DNA of 64,000 nucleotides from Desulfuromusa sp. Its GTDB lineage: Bacteria; Desulfobacterota; Desulfuromonadia; Desulfuromonadales; Geopsychrobacteraceae. The stretch lies in contig JADGEB010000012.1 of the NCBI GenBank assembly GCA_016744595.1, forward strand, positions 1 to 64,000, given 5' to 3'. Positions within the stretch are counted from its first letter, which is position 1; every line of letters begins with the position of its first letter. The notes beneath the pieces were generated by a model. That model saw only the letters and a list, made by a program, of their open reading frames with translations. It did not search any database and had not been told where the DNA came from. A program made the position numbers and the translations under genes. Shown piece by piece: positions 46,565 through 54,762 of the stretch.

Positions 46565-46670
46565 AAAAAAATCCGATATCCAAGGCGCAGTGGTTGTTCA
46601 GGGGCGAAGACAGACACAGGTATGTTGAGATCCTGAAAAGCTGCTGTAATGCTGGAAATCGGATTTTTTT
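46565..46670. repeat. 106-bp element bounded by 13-bp perfect inverted repeats
   Basis: AAAAAAATCCGAT (46565-46577) is matched exactly by ATCGGATTTTTTT (46658-46670). The 80 bases between have no gene. Either strand would end in a T run after the closing stem, so this could be a long-loop terminator, a structured RNA or a tiny transposon remnant. No target-site duplication is obvious. Confidence 0.55.
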
Positions 46671-46679
46671 GTGACGCTA

Positions 46680-47426
46680 TCACCCGAGGATTTTTTCCAT
46701 CTCGTCATCAGAGATGTCAAAATTGGCATAAACATTTTGCACATCGTCGTTGTCTTCCAGAATATCAATCATCTTCATTAGCGATTCAGCCTGCTTGCCT
46801 TCAACCGGATTCAGGTTTTGCGGAATCATAGTAACTTCAGCTGATTGATATTTAAAACCTTGTTCTTCGAGACTGTTTTTGACCGTTTCAAACTCAGCCG
46901 GGTCGGTGACAATCTCAATGATACCGTCTTCCTCTTTAACATCTTCAGCGCCGGCTTCCAGAGCTACTTCAAAAATGGTGTCAAAGTCATTCTCGTCGGT
47001 GAAAATAATTTGCCCTTTGCGATCGAACATAAATGCTACAGAACCACTGACGCCAAGGCTGCCACCATATTTATTAAACGCATGGCGCACATCTGCTACT
47101 GTACGGGTTCGGTTGTCGGTCATAAATTCAACTATGACTGCGACGCCACCAGGTCCATAGCCTTCAAAGATGTCCTCTTCATAAGTGACACCATCGAGAT
47201 CTCCGGTTCCTTTTTTGATGCCACGATCTATATTGTCTTTGGGCATATTCGCCTGTTTAGCTTTGTCTACAGCCAATCTGAGACGCGCATTTGCCTCAAG
47301 GTCAGCCCCGCCAATTTTTGCCGCAACAGTGATTTCCTTGATCAGTTTTGTGAATATTTTTCCACGTTTGGCATCTTGTGCCCCTTTGCGGTGTTTAATA
47401 TTGGCCCATTTACTATGTCCAGCCAT
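46680..47426 (-). CDS. yebC: YebC/PmpR-family protein (248 aa)
   Basis: YebC-family protein with the invariant N-terminus [27 protein letters not shown] pattern (first residues [14 protein letters not shown]). The acidic middle domain ([23 protein letters not shown]) and C-terminal region ([14 protein letters not shown]) are also present. The family includes transcription regulators such as PmpR and factors relieving ribosome stalling at proline stretches. Its position just upstream of ruvC matches many proteobacteria. The start follows AAGGAGC. Confidence 0.96.
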   Translation of the reverse strand: MAGHSKWANIKHRKGAQDAKRGKIFTKLIKEITVAAKIGGADLEANARLRLAVDKAKQANMPKDNIDRGIKKGTGDLDGVTYEEDIFEGYGPGGVAVIVEFMTDNRTRTVADVRHAFNKYGGSLGVSGSVAFMFDRKGQIIFTDENDFDTIFEVALEAGAEDVKEEDGIIEIVTDPAEFETVKNSLEEQGFKYQSAEVTMIPQNLNPVEGKQAESLMKMIDILEDNDDVQNVYANFDISDDEMEKILG

Positions 47427-47455
47427 GAGTATTGCTCCTTGATCTTTTGATTAAG

Positions 47456-47484
47456 TAAAACGCCGGCAGTGCCGGCGTTTTGTT
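47456..47484 (-). terminator. Terminator upstream of yebC
   Basis: Perfect inverted repeat AAAACGCCGGCA-G-TGCCGGCGTTTT. It ends the transcript of the cytidylate-kinase-like gene on the minus strand. Confidence 0.8.
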
Positions 47485-47529
47485 GGTAAGTTGTTGTGTG
47501 CTTTGAGAAGTTTTGAGAAACTTAAATTA

Positions 47530-48336
47530 TCAGTAGTTGATTATCTTCAAGTTGTCAGTTACTCCTGTCACTCCTTCAACGGTATTTGTATCATCTATAA
47601 CCGCTTGGCGCTCAGATTCACTGTAGATATGGCCTGACAAGGTGACGTGACAATTGCTAACATCAATATTGAACCAGATATCTTTAATTCGTTCATCATC
47701 CAGTCGGGCAATTTGAATTTTTTTCTGGATAATCAAATCGTTAATTTTTATTTTACAGGTTTGATCTTTTTCGATCAGATACGGATCTTTTATGGCTTCT
47801 ATAATCAATTTAGTCGCCATTTCTACTGACATTTTGGTGGTGTTGATCACCATGTCGTATTCGATGGGATTTGTCCAGTTGCGGTCAAAATAGTATTTAA
47901 TGAAGCCTGCTCGTTGTTGGTCGCTTTTACGCACTAAAGAGCGGGCTAAGTCTGGATCGATCCATTCACGCTGAGCCCAGCGTTCGACTCTCTCTTCAAA
48001 GGGAGCAATAACCCGTACACGCAAGACACTGGTAATATCAGGAAGTAGATCTTGACCACCGCGACCATAGATGAGGACGTTTCCTTGAAGTGCTTGTTCT
48101 AGCACAATCAGTTGAATGCGGCTCATATTTAGTTCAATTTGTCGATCAAGATTTTCTACAAATGCCGGTGGCTTTTCATCAATTTGCAGTAGGGCTTCCT
48201 GAGATAAGTCGTAATTTTCTGCAGCATCTTTAATGATATCACCGTCGACCAGAGTATAGCCAAGCTCTGCTGCCACCTGCTGGACAATTGGGATGCCCCC
48301 GCTGCCCATCTCTCGGGAAATGGTAATGATCGCCAT
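47530..48336 (-). CDS. Cytidylate-kinase-like protein with C-terminal BON domain (268 aa)
   Basis: The N-terminal 190 residues are a P-loop kinase-like fold of the cytidylate-kinase-like family (AITISREMGSGGIPIVQQVAAELGY, with a modified loop G-S-G-G-I-P in place of the usual GKST; also GRGGQDLL and DMVINTTKMS). The C-terminal about 65 residues (IQIARLDDERIKDIWFNIDVSNCHVTLSGHIYSESERQAVIDDTN) form a BON domain, usually periplasmic or lipid-associated in other proteins. The fusion is unusual; no signal peptide is present, so it is cytoplasmic. The start ATG follows GGAGAAAG. Confidence 0.82.
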   Translation of the reverse strand: MAIITISREMGSGGIPIVQQVAAELGYTLVDGDIIKDAAENYDLSQEALLQIDEKPPAFVENLDRQIELNMSRIQLIVLEQALQGNVLIYGRGGQDLLPDITSVLRVRVIAPFEERVERWAQREWIDPDLARSLVRKSDQQRAGFIKYYFDRNWTNPIEYDMVINTTKMSVEMATKLIIEAIKDPYLIEKDQTCKIKINDLIIQKKIQIARLDDERIKDIWFNIDVSNCHVTLSGHIYSESERQAVIDDTNTVEGVTGVTDNLKIINY

Positions 48337-48516
48337 AAAACTTTCTCCAATATTTGAATTATAAGTTGATCTCTGTTAAGTACTGATTTTACTCAGCGTC
48401 AGATAATGGCATGAATCACCTTCAAGTTCAAGCGTTTGTGATGGTTTTATCCCTTGTCTTTGACTTGTTCGCTGGCTATAATTTCGCATTTTAATTCCAG
48501 ATATAGTGGATACCTT

Positions 48517-49683
48517 ATGACCGAAAATCAAAAATCAGAGTTGACCTTAGAGCTGCAACAGAGAATTAATTCAGCTGCTGGAATCCCCTTTTCGGAGTTT
48601 ATGGAACAAGCTCTTTATCATCCCGAATACGGTTATTATACTGCTGCACGTACCCGAATCGGTAAAAAGGGTGACTTTTTTACTTCGTCCAGTGTCCACT
48701 CTTGCTTTGGTCAGTTGATTGCCCGGCAACTGGAGCAAATGTGGCAACTTTTGGGACAGGGCAGTTTCATAATTGCCGAACAGGGAGCCGGTGAAGGGCA
48801 CCTCTGTCTTGATATTCTGAATACTCTGGAGGAAAAATATCCAGCATTCTATGCACATCTCGATTATCGGCTGATTGAGCTCAGTCCGGATAATCGGCAG
48901 CGGCAAGAGCAAATTTTGCACCGGCACTTTGCTGCTGGGCGGGTAACTTGGTGCGAGCTTGACGATCTGCGAGGAATGGTGGGTTGTTTTGTCAGCAATG
49001 AACTGCTCGATGCTTTCCCGGTTCATTTAATTGAGAAGCACGCTGGGGAGTTGCAAGAAGTTTATGTTGTGAATAGGGAGGATGGTTTTGGTGAAGACCT
49101 GCGCCCTCTTTCTGTCAACCTAATCAAAAAATATTTCCAACAGATTGGAATTGAACCGGCTGAAGGGAATCGTTGCGAGGTTAATCTTGTTGCCTGTGAG
49201 TGGATGCAACGTGTTGCAGCAGTTCTTGAACGTGGGTTTGTGTTGACAATTGATTATGGCTATTTGGCAGAAGAACTGTATGCGCCTTACCGTCATGCCG
49301 GAACCCTTCTCTGTTATCATCAACACCAAACCAGTGAAGATCCCTATCAACGGGTTGGTTGCCAGGACATAACGGCTCACATTGACTTTACATCTTTACA
49401 GAAAATTGGTGGACGACAAGGTTTAGATGTTCTCTATTTTGGTCATCAGTATCAATTTTTGATGGGACTCGGTTTCCTGGAAATGTTGGTTGAAATGGAA
49501 AGCCGTGAAACCGATCCCAAAAAAGCCCAGGCGTTGCGGATGAATTTGAAGACCCTGATTCTGCCGGAAGGGGGGATGGGTGAAAGCTTTAAGGTGCTTG
49601 TCCAGGGGAAAAATATTGGTCAACCGGAACTCATCTGCAGTAAGCGTATTCGGGATATTGGAATGCCCACCGGAGCATTTTAG
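48517..49683 (+). CDS. MidA/NDUFAF7-like SAM-dependent methyltransferase (388 aa)
   Basis: DUF185 family. The block IPFSEFMEQALYHPEYGYYTA leads into KKGDFFTSSSVHSCFGQLIA, then IIAEQGAGEGHLCLDIL (SAM motif I), VGCFVSNELLDAFPVHLI and VLTIDYGYLAEE. Human NDUFAF7 methylates an arginine of complex I; a bacterial role with NADH dehydrogenase is plausible but not shown. The ATG at 48517 matches the family N-terminus; an earlier in-frame start would add about 21 unrelated residues. Single gene on the plus strand. Confidence 0.85.
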   Translation: MTENQKSELTLELQQRINSAAGIPFSEFMEQALYHPEYGYYTAARTRIGKKGDFFTSSSVHSCFGQLIARQLEQMWQLLGQGSFIIAEQGAGEGHLCLDILNTLEEKYPAFYAHLDYRLIELSPDNRQRQEQILHRHFAAGRVTWCELDDLRGMVGCFVSNELLDAFPVHLIEKHAGELQEVYVVNREDGFGEDLRPLSVNLIKKYFQQIGIEPAEGNRCEVNLVACEWMQRVAAVLERGFVLTIDYGYLAEELYAPYRHAGTLLCYHQHQTSEDPYQRVGCQDITAHIDFTSLQKIGGRQGLDVLYFGHQYQFLMGLGFLEMLVEMESRETDPKKAQALRMNLKTLILPEGGMGESFKVLVQGKNIGQPELICSKRIRDIGMPTGAF

Positions 49684-49772
49684 CTATTAAATAAGATATC
49701 GAAACTTGCAAAATAGTTGTCATTGTATATATACTTTACCAATAAGCTCACAATTTACGGAGGAAATATCTG

Positions 49773-49997
49773 ATGAAAGAACGTGTTGAAGAAGTTTTGG
49801 ACCTGATTCGCCCTACCTTGCAGGCTGATGGTGGTGATGTTGAACTGGTGGATGTCTCGGAAGATGGGGTTGTCAGCGTTAAATTAACGGGCGCCTGTGG
49901 CTCCTGTCCCATGTCAACCATGACATTGAAAATGGGGATTGAGCGTAACCTGATGGAGCAGATTCCAGAAGTGAAAGAAGTTGTTCAGGTGCGTTGA
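49773..49997 (+). CDS. Nfu-type iron-sulfur scaffold (NifU-like C-terminal domain, 74 aa)
   Basis: Single Nfu domain. [16 protein letters not shown] leads into [18 protein letters not shown] with the CxxC that carries a transient [4Fe-4S] cluster for transfer to apo-proteins. Standalone Nfu domains of this size are common in this group. A good ribosome binding site (GGAGG) precedes the ATG, and the transcript ends at a terminator 24 bases downstream. Confidence 0.95.
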   Translation: MKERVEEVLDLIRPTLQADGGDVELVDVSEDGVVSVKLTGACGSCPMSTMTLKMGIERNLMEQIPEVKEVVQVR

Positions 49998-50020
49998 TCA
50001 GGTTTCAACGTGACAGTAAA

Positions 50021-50057
50021 CTGAAAAGGCTCACACTTTAATTTTGTGAGCCTTTTT
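50021..50057 (+). terminator. Terminator after the Nfu gene
   Basis: AAAAGGCTCACA and TGTGAGCCTTTT flank an AT loop and are followed by a T run. Confidence 0.85.
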
Positions 50058-50076
50058 TTATGGCGAGAATTGTCTT

Positions 50077-50583
50077 TTATTTTTTCGCCAAATCCAGAAC
50101 TTTATTCAAGCGCAGGAAGTTGATAATTTCTTGTTTATCGTCAGTCGAGACAGCTTCATCAGGGATAAAAAAGAAAGAAGCTTCTTTTAGATACAACATG
50201 AGTCCCGGAGCAGCATCACGATAGCCATAAAATGTTTCCCAGTGGAATTCAAATTTTTGTCCTTGCTCGATGCCGGCAATTTTATCCTGATCTATGCTGT
50301 AATCAATCTTTCCTGGGAAATGGGGTTTCTCTTTAATTTTTTTAACGGCTTTATTGACCAAGTATTGTTTGGCGAATACACAGTACAGTCCAAAGGCGAT
50401 CATACCAAAAGCAATCAATTGGTTGTCAAATAGCCCCAGTAGTCCACAAGCCCCAACAATCCAGGTGACCGTTCCATAGAAGAAGCGCAGCTTAAAACGT
50501 TTATCGGACGCATAATAGGCATTGTAAAAAGTGCGCCAGATTTTTTCACTAAGATCATAGTCGATATGGATTTGTTGGCTCAT
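50077..50583 (-). CDS. YcxB-like membrane protein (168 aa)
   Basis: Small inner-membrane protein with two hydrophobic helices at about residues 35-70 (YGTVTWIVGACGLLGLFDNQL, then AFGMIAFGLYCVF). It has a soluble beta-rich domain (KIDYSIDQDKIAGIEQGQKFEFHWETFYGYRDA) ending in FFFIPDEAVS, the usual YcxB-like ending. Function unknown. ATG at 50583. Convergent with the Nfu gene. Confidence 0.75.
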   Translation of the reverse strand: MSQQIHIDYDLSEKIWRTFYNAYYASDKRFKLRFFYGTVTWIVGACGLLGLFDNQLIAFGMIAFGLYCVFAKQYLVNKAVKKIKEKPHFPGKIDYSIDQDKIAGIEQGQKFEFHWETFYGYRDAAPGLMLYLKEASFFFIPDEAVSTDDKQEIINFLRLNKVLDLAKK

Positions 50584-50665
50584 GGTTGCTTATCCCTAGA
50601 AAATAGTTATAAGGAGAGATTTACCTTATTGATGGTGGTCGGTCAAATTTTTATGCTGGATGCAT

Positions 50666-50714
50666 GTTCGTATTTGGTGGGCTTGTAACGAGTATCTGCC
50701 CACCGAATACGAAC
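50666..50714 (+). repeat. REP-like hairpin, GTAA-loop family, copy 5
   Basis: Stem GTTCGTATTTGGTGGGC (50666-50682) with GCCCACCGAATACGAAC (50698-50714), one mismatch in 17, around the loop TTGTAACGAGTATCT. The stem is quite different from the other copies but keeps the loop. It ends three bases before the DUF362 stop codon. Confidence 0.75.
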
Positions 50715-50717
50715 GGG

Positions 50718-51878
50718 TTACTTTTTTTGAAGAAAGTTGTGCAGGCGTAACAATATCCCCTGTTTGGTCATCAGCGCGCCATGGGGGCAGAGTTCTTGGC
50801 AGCAAAAGCAGCGGATGCAGTGGTCATAATCAATCTGTAGTTTGTTGCCTTTGATTTTCATTGCTTCCGGGGGACAGTGAGTGACGCAATCATTACAAAG
50901 TCGACAGAGCTTATGATCCGGTTCGGGGCGTGCGGTCAGGGCATTTCTCAAATAATGTTTCAGCCCACGGTTAAGACCAAAATTGACATCGGTCATTTTT
51001 GCTGGACGGAAGTTATTCATTTTTAATGATTCAAGTGGGTCTCCACTAAGTTCCAACTGCTGAAGTTGGGTGTAGGGGCGTCCTGTCTGAATGGCTTGCT
51101 GTTGTGTGTAGACCTGGTGTGGTTGCAGACCCACCAGCTCCGTTGCCACGGTATCGACTGCCTGGGGATGACTCCCTGCCAATAACGCTCCAATCTGTAC
51201 TGGCTCACCACTGCCCGGACCTTCGCCCTCCATCCCGATGACTGCATCAACAATGGTCAATGCTGGTGCTAGGGTTTCGCAGAGCTCTAGTAACATGAGG
51301 GCAAAAAAAGCTTTGTCCGTTCCAGCCTGCAGGTGTAGGCGGGGTTTGCGCAGGCCAACGACAGCTCCAAACATATTTTTCACGCCGCAGGTCAGACCCA
51401 TCATCTGGTGCGTCTTCAGCTTTGGCAAGTTGATGATGACATCAGCATCCAGAACGTCCTGGGCAACTTCAAGCTGCTGGAACGTCCCTCCAGTCGGGTG
51501 GATTGTGACCGATTTTTCGAAAGGGACAAAACGGCAGCTAGTTTCTTCAACAACGGTAAGGATTCCACTTTTACGGGCAACATTTTCGGGACTGCCAATA
51601 CCAGGAGAATCTCCCAGCGAGACTTCACCGCCAGCATCCTGAGCTAGCTGAATGACCGCACGGACAATTTCCGGGTGGGTCGTTACTGCCTTTTCGGGCG
51701 ATTTGCCAGAAAGCAAGTTTGGTTTGATAAGAACTTTCTGCCCCGGTTTAACGAAGGCGCCCATGCCACCGAGCGGCTCCAGAAGTTTTTCAAGTGCAGC
51801 TAGAGTCTCTGTCGAATTGTAAGTCTTCAGTCTTTGCAGAGAAACTCGGGCATGTTCTGGAATGAGTGGAAATTTCAA
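50718..51878 (-). CDS. DUF362 protein with a C-terminal 2x[4Fe-4S] ferredoxin domain (386 aa)
   Basis: The N-terminal DUF362 domain spans about residues 25-300 (VLIKPNLLSGKSPEKAVTTHPEIVRAVIQLA, INLPKLKTHQMMGLTCGVKNMFG). A bacterial ferredoxin-like pair of cysteine motifs follows (CRLCNDCVTHCPPEAM and CIRCFCCQELCPHGAL). The family occurs in anaerobes; its redox partner and substrate are unknown. The start is a TTG at 51878 with a weak ribosome binding site. The REP-like hairpin downstream could end its transcript. Confidence 0.9.
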   Translation of the reverse strand: MKFPLIPEHARVSLQRLKTYNSTETLAALEKLLEPLGGMGAFVKPGQKVLIKPNLLSGKSPEKAVTTHPEIVRAVIQLAQDAGGEVSLGDSPGIGSPENVARKSGILTVVEETSCRFVPFEKSVTIHPTGGTFQQLEVAQDVLDADVIINLPKLKTHQMMGLTCGVKNMFGAVVGLRKPRLHLQAGTDKAFFALMLLELCETLAPALTIVDAVIGMEGEGPGSGEPVQIGALLAGSHPQAVDTVATELVGLQPHQVYTQQQAIQTGRPYTQLQQLELSGDPLESLKMNNFRPAKMTDVNFGLNRGLKHYLRNALTARPEPDHKLCRLCNDCVTHCPPEAMKIKGNKLQIDYDHCIRCFCCQELCPHGALMTKQGILLRLHNFLQKK

Positions 51879-51922
51879 GAGAAAATACCCTTTATTGGAT
51901 ATGGTTTGAATGTACAGAAGGC

Positions 51923-52780
51923 TTAAGTAGGCGGCACAACGGGTTCTTTCAGCGCTGCTAATGTTGCAGCAATGGGTGCCTTACGGTAAATGAGCGAGGT
52001 ATGCCCCATACCATCAAACTCGACAGCTTTTCCCCAAGAAAGATGATTGTTGGCGTTTGGCAGAACCATATTGTCTTTGTTGGTGTAGATATTGGTTAAT
52101 TGGATGTTTTTTGGAATGGGTGCACTATTGAGCCTCTGGAGAAAATCAGAATTTGGAATCAGCAACTTACCCAGAGGATCGATAGAAAATGTTGCCAGTT
52201 TGGAGCCATGATGGGGAGAGCCAAGGCAGATCAGATGTTCTACTTTGTCGTGACCTCCACGGAGCTGGACATAATTACGGGCAATCATTCCCCCCATGGA
52301 GTGTCCGATCAAATTAACTTTGTTGACACCCAGTTGGTGGCGCAGTTCATCAATCTTTTTTGCCAATAATTCAGTCAGAACTTCTTCGCTGTGCCAAGAA
52401 GAAAGATTTATGGTGACGATATTTTTGACTCTTTGTTGTCTGAGTTGACGCTTAAACCAGAACCAGCAGGCTTGATTGACAAACAAACCGTGGAGCAACA
52501 AAACAGGAGTTTCATTGCGTTGTGAGGCTTGATGATTTCTATTGATCAGCCCAAAAGGGATCGTGGCAATAGTGATAAAGTCGAAGAAAACTTCAGGTAG
52601 TATCAGTGTTGCTATCAGTTTAAGATTCTTTATGCGGAACCTTTTGTCCACCAGGTTGGGATTGGTATTAGAATACTCATACCAACAGATACTGTAACTA
52701 AGAAGGACGACCAGTAGGTCAAATATTAACAAACTCAGGTTTGCTATGATGAAAAGAAAAAATAGCAGGGATGTGATCAC
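51923..52780 (-). CDS. Alpha/beta-hydrolase, lipase-like (285 aa)
   Basis: N-terminal hydrophobic segments (about residues 1-30 and 55-75) anchor or export the protein, followed by an alpha/beta-hydrolase fold: PVLLLHGLFVNQACWFWFKRQL, then the nucleophile elbow LIGHSMGGMIARNYV with Ser in GHSMGG. The catalytic histidine is probably in GMGHTSLIYRKA. It resembles triacylglycerol lipases/esterases; the natural substrate is unknown. The start is a GTG at 52780 with GGAGAAAA upstream. Operon partner of the DUF362 gene by orientation, with a 44-base gap. Confidence 0.82.
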   Translation of the reverse strand: MITSLLFFLFIIANLSLLIFDLLVVLLSYSICWYEYSNTNPNLVDKRFRIKNLKLIATLILPEVFFDFITIATIPFGLINRNHQASQRNETPVLLLHGLFVNQACWFWFKRQLRQQRVKNIVTINLSSWHSEEVLTELLAKKIDELRHQLGVNKVNLIGHSMGGMIARNYVQLRGGHDKVEHLICLGSPHHGSKLATFSIDPLGKLLIPNSDFLQRLNSAPIPKNIQLTNIYTNKDNMVLPNANNHLSWGKAVEFDGMGHTSLIYRKAPIAATLAALKEPVVPPT

Positions 52781-52945
52781 AAGATTTTCTCCAAAGATGA
52801 AAGCTGACGCAGTGGGCTTTTTAAGGTATTCTTGATCCCATCAATATTCGCCATTATGAATAATCGGAGTATCGCACGCTGGTGTGAAGTCGTCAATTAG
52901 TTGCTGTTATCAGATTCAATAAACCTCAGGCTGATGGAGGTCTTT

Positions 52946-53848
52946 GTGTGTCAGTATATTGAAAGATTTGAGCAGTATCTGGCGGTCGAGCGCAATCTTT
53001 CTCCACGAACGGTTGAGGCTTATGTGCGAGATCTTCGCCAATTTTACGCTTTTCTTAAGCAATATGAAGCTATATGTGTTCAAACAGATTTTCTGATGCA
53101 TATCGATTTGTTATTATTGCGACAATATCTTGCCCAATTGCACAAGTCTTGCGGCCGCACCAGTATCGCACGTAAGTTGTCAGCAATAAAAATTTTCTTT
53201 CGGTTTCTGGTTCGTGAAGGAGTGCTGGCAGATTCTCCGGCTGATGCTCTATCTACCCCGCGTCGGGAACAATATTTACCCAAAGTTCTCAGTGCTGAAC
53301 AGGTTGGTCATCTGCTGGATAGGTCTCTTCCTGGGCCGTACTTGTTGGTGCTGCGTGATCTGGCCATTTTTGAACTAATCTATTCTTGTGGATTGCGGGT
53401 CGGAGAATTGACCAGCCTTGATATCAGTGCTGTTGATCTGGAAAATCATCAGGTTCGGGTGCTTGGCAAAGGGAACAAGGAACGGATTCTTCCGATTGGT
53501 CAGCAGGCCTGTCGTGCTCTACAAAATTACTTGATAGAGCGAGGACAGCCAGACCAACAAGATGCTTTATTTCTTAATCAGCGTGGTGGGCGATTGACGG
53601 CGCGCAGTGTCCAGCGTAATCTAAAAAAACGTTTGTTGCAGTTTAACTTGCCTACCGATGTCACACCACATGCTTTACGCCACTCATTTGCAACTCACCT
53701 TCTTGATGCAGGAGCCGATTTGCGGGTTATTCAGGAATTGCTTGGGCATGCTTCCCTGTCAACAACACAGAAATATACTAAGGTTAGCTTTGCTCACCTT
53801 ACGGATGTTTATGATCGGTGTCATCCGCGCAGCACGAAAAGTAACTAA
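52946..53848 (+). CDS. xerC: Site-specific tyrosine recombinase XerC (300 aa)
   Basis: Resolves chromosome dimers at dif together with XerD. The N-terminal SAM-like core-binding domain begins YIERFEQYLAVERNLSPRTVEAY. Catalytic residues appear as Arg in CGLRVGELTSLD, Lys in VLGKGNKERILPIG, HxLR in HALRHSFATHLL, His in ELLGHASLSTTQ and Tyr in QKYTKVSF. The ending DRCHPRS is XerC-like. The GTG at 52946 is chosen because GGAGGT lies five bases upstream; an ATG at 52934 and TTG at 52901 are also in frame. Confidence 0.92.
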   Translation: MCQYIERFEQYLAVERNLSPRTVEAYVRDLRQFYAFLKQYEAICVQTDFLMHIDLLLLRQYLAQLHKSCGRTSIARKLSAIKIFFRFLVREGVLADSPADALSTPRREQYLPKVLSAEQVGHLLDRSLPGPYLLVLRDLAIFELIYSCGLRVGELTSLDISAVDLENHQVRVLGKGNKERILPIGQQACRALQNYLIERGQPDQQDALFLNQRGGRLTARSVQRNLKKRLLQFNLPTDVTPHALRHSFATHLLDAGADLRVIQELLGHASLSTTQKYTKVSFAHLTDVYDRCHPRSTKSN

Positions 53849-53863
53849 AATAGTAATAATTAC

Positions 53864-53891
53864 TTGACAGGTCATATTTAATCATTAAAAT
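53864..53891 (+). promoter_or_regulatory. Candidate promoter of the peroxiredoxin gene
   Basis: TTGACA (53864-53869) and TAAAAT (53886-53891), 16 bases apart, just after the xerC stop. The gene has its own strong ribosome binding site, so separate transcription is plausible. Confidence 0.4.
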
Positions 53892-53931
53892 ATAGTGAAA
53901 TCTTAAATAAAACCTTAAAAGGAGTTTGACA

Positions 53932-54534
53932 ATGAGTGTTTTGGTAGGAAAGCAAGCCCCAAGTTTTAGTGCTCCGGCTGTTATGGCCGATGGATCGATC
54001 AATGCTGATTTTTCCTTGACCGATTATAAAGGAAAGTCAATCGTCTTATTCTTCTACCCTCTTGATTTTACTTTTGTTTGTCCGACTGAGTTGATTGCTT
54101 TTAGCCACCGAATTGAAGAGTTTGAAAAGCGAGGAGTGCAGGTTCTTGGTTGTTCCATTGATTCACAATTTACCCATGCGGCTTGGCGTAATACCGCAAT
54201 TGATGATGGTGGAATCGGCCCGGTGAAGTATCCTCTGGTGGCTGATGTCAAGCATGAGGTCTGTCGTGCTTATGATGTAGAGTTTGAGCCTGCCGGGGTT
54301 GCGTTGCGAGGATCTTTCTTGATCGATGAGGGTGGAATTGTCCGACATCAGGTTGTGAATGACTTACCGCTTGGCCGTAATATAGATGAAATGTTGCGGA
54401 TGGTTGATGCTATGCAGTTTCACGATAAGTACGGTGAGGTTTGTCCCGCAGGTTGGAATCAGGGTGACAAGGGGATGGTCGCAGACGGGGAAGGTGTCGC
54501 TTCGTACCTTTCTGAGGAGGCGGGTAAGCTCTAA
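53932..54534 (+). CDS. 2-Cys peroxiredoxin, AhpC/Prx1 type (200 aa)
   Basis: Thiol peroxidase reducing hydrogen peroxide and organic peroxides. The peroxidatic Cys50 is in PLDFTFVCPTEL with the Thr and Arg pattern of typical 2-Cys enzymes, and the resolving Cys171 is in GEVCPAGWNQGD. Length and C-terminus are normal. Strong ribosome binding site AAGGAG before ATG 53932. No dedicated reductase gene is adjacent. Useful for an anaerobe exposed to oxygen; regulation by a peroxide sensor is possible but no operator was recognised. Confidence 0.96.
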   Translation: MSVLVGKQAPSFSAPAVMADGSINADFSLTDYKGKSIVLFFYPLDFTFVCPTELIAFSHRIEEFEKRGVQVLGCSIDSQFTHAAWRNTAIDDGGIGPVKYPLVADVKHEVCRAYDVEFEPAGVALRGSFLIDEGGIVRHQVVNDLPLGRNIDEMLRMVDAMQFHDKYGEVCPAGWNQGDKGMVADGEGVASYLSEEAGKL

Positions 54535-54650
54535 TACCCTGTACCCACCACGATAAAATCGTCGCGTAATTTTGTAATGTATTATAGTGTACAGAACACT
54601 AATCAAAATAAATAATCTACAGTTACAAACAGTTATAAATATTGGTTTAG

Positions 54651-54681
54651 AAAAAAAGACAGCTTTGGCTGTCTTTTTTTG
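54651..54681 (+). terminator. Terminator before the MSHA operon
   Basis: AAAAAGACAGC-TTTG-GCTGTCTTTTTTT; ends the peroxiredoxin transcript. Confidence 0.9.
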
Positions 54682-54694
54682 TTGATTATTGATC

Positions 54695-54700
54695 TATAAT
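54695..54700 (+). promoter_or_regulatory. Candidate -10 box of the MSHA operon
   Basis: A perfect TATAAT lies 62 bases before the proposed mshI start. No good -35 hexamer is present at 16-18 bases, so an activator or weak promoter would be needed. Confidence 0.3.
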
Positions 54701-54762
54701 GATGTTTAACTTATCAAAACATTAATATTCTCATAATAATTATTTTTAAGAAGGAGTTTGCT

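Noticed and set aside
46602..46680. Small plus-strand peptide beginning [11 protein letters not shown] near 46556
   Set aside because: No ribosome binding site; it is read through the A-rich arm of the inverted-repeat element and is only about 26 codons.
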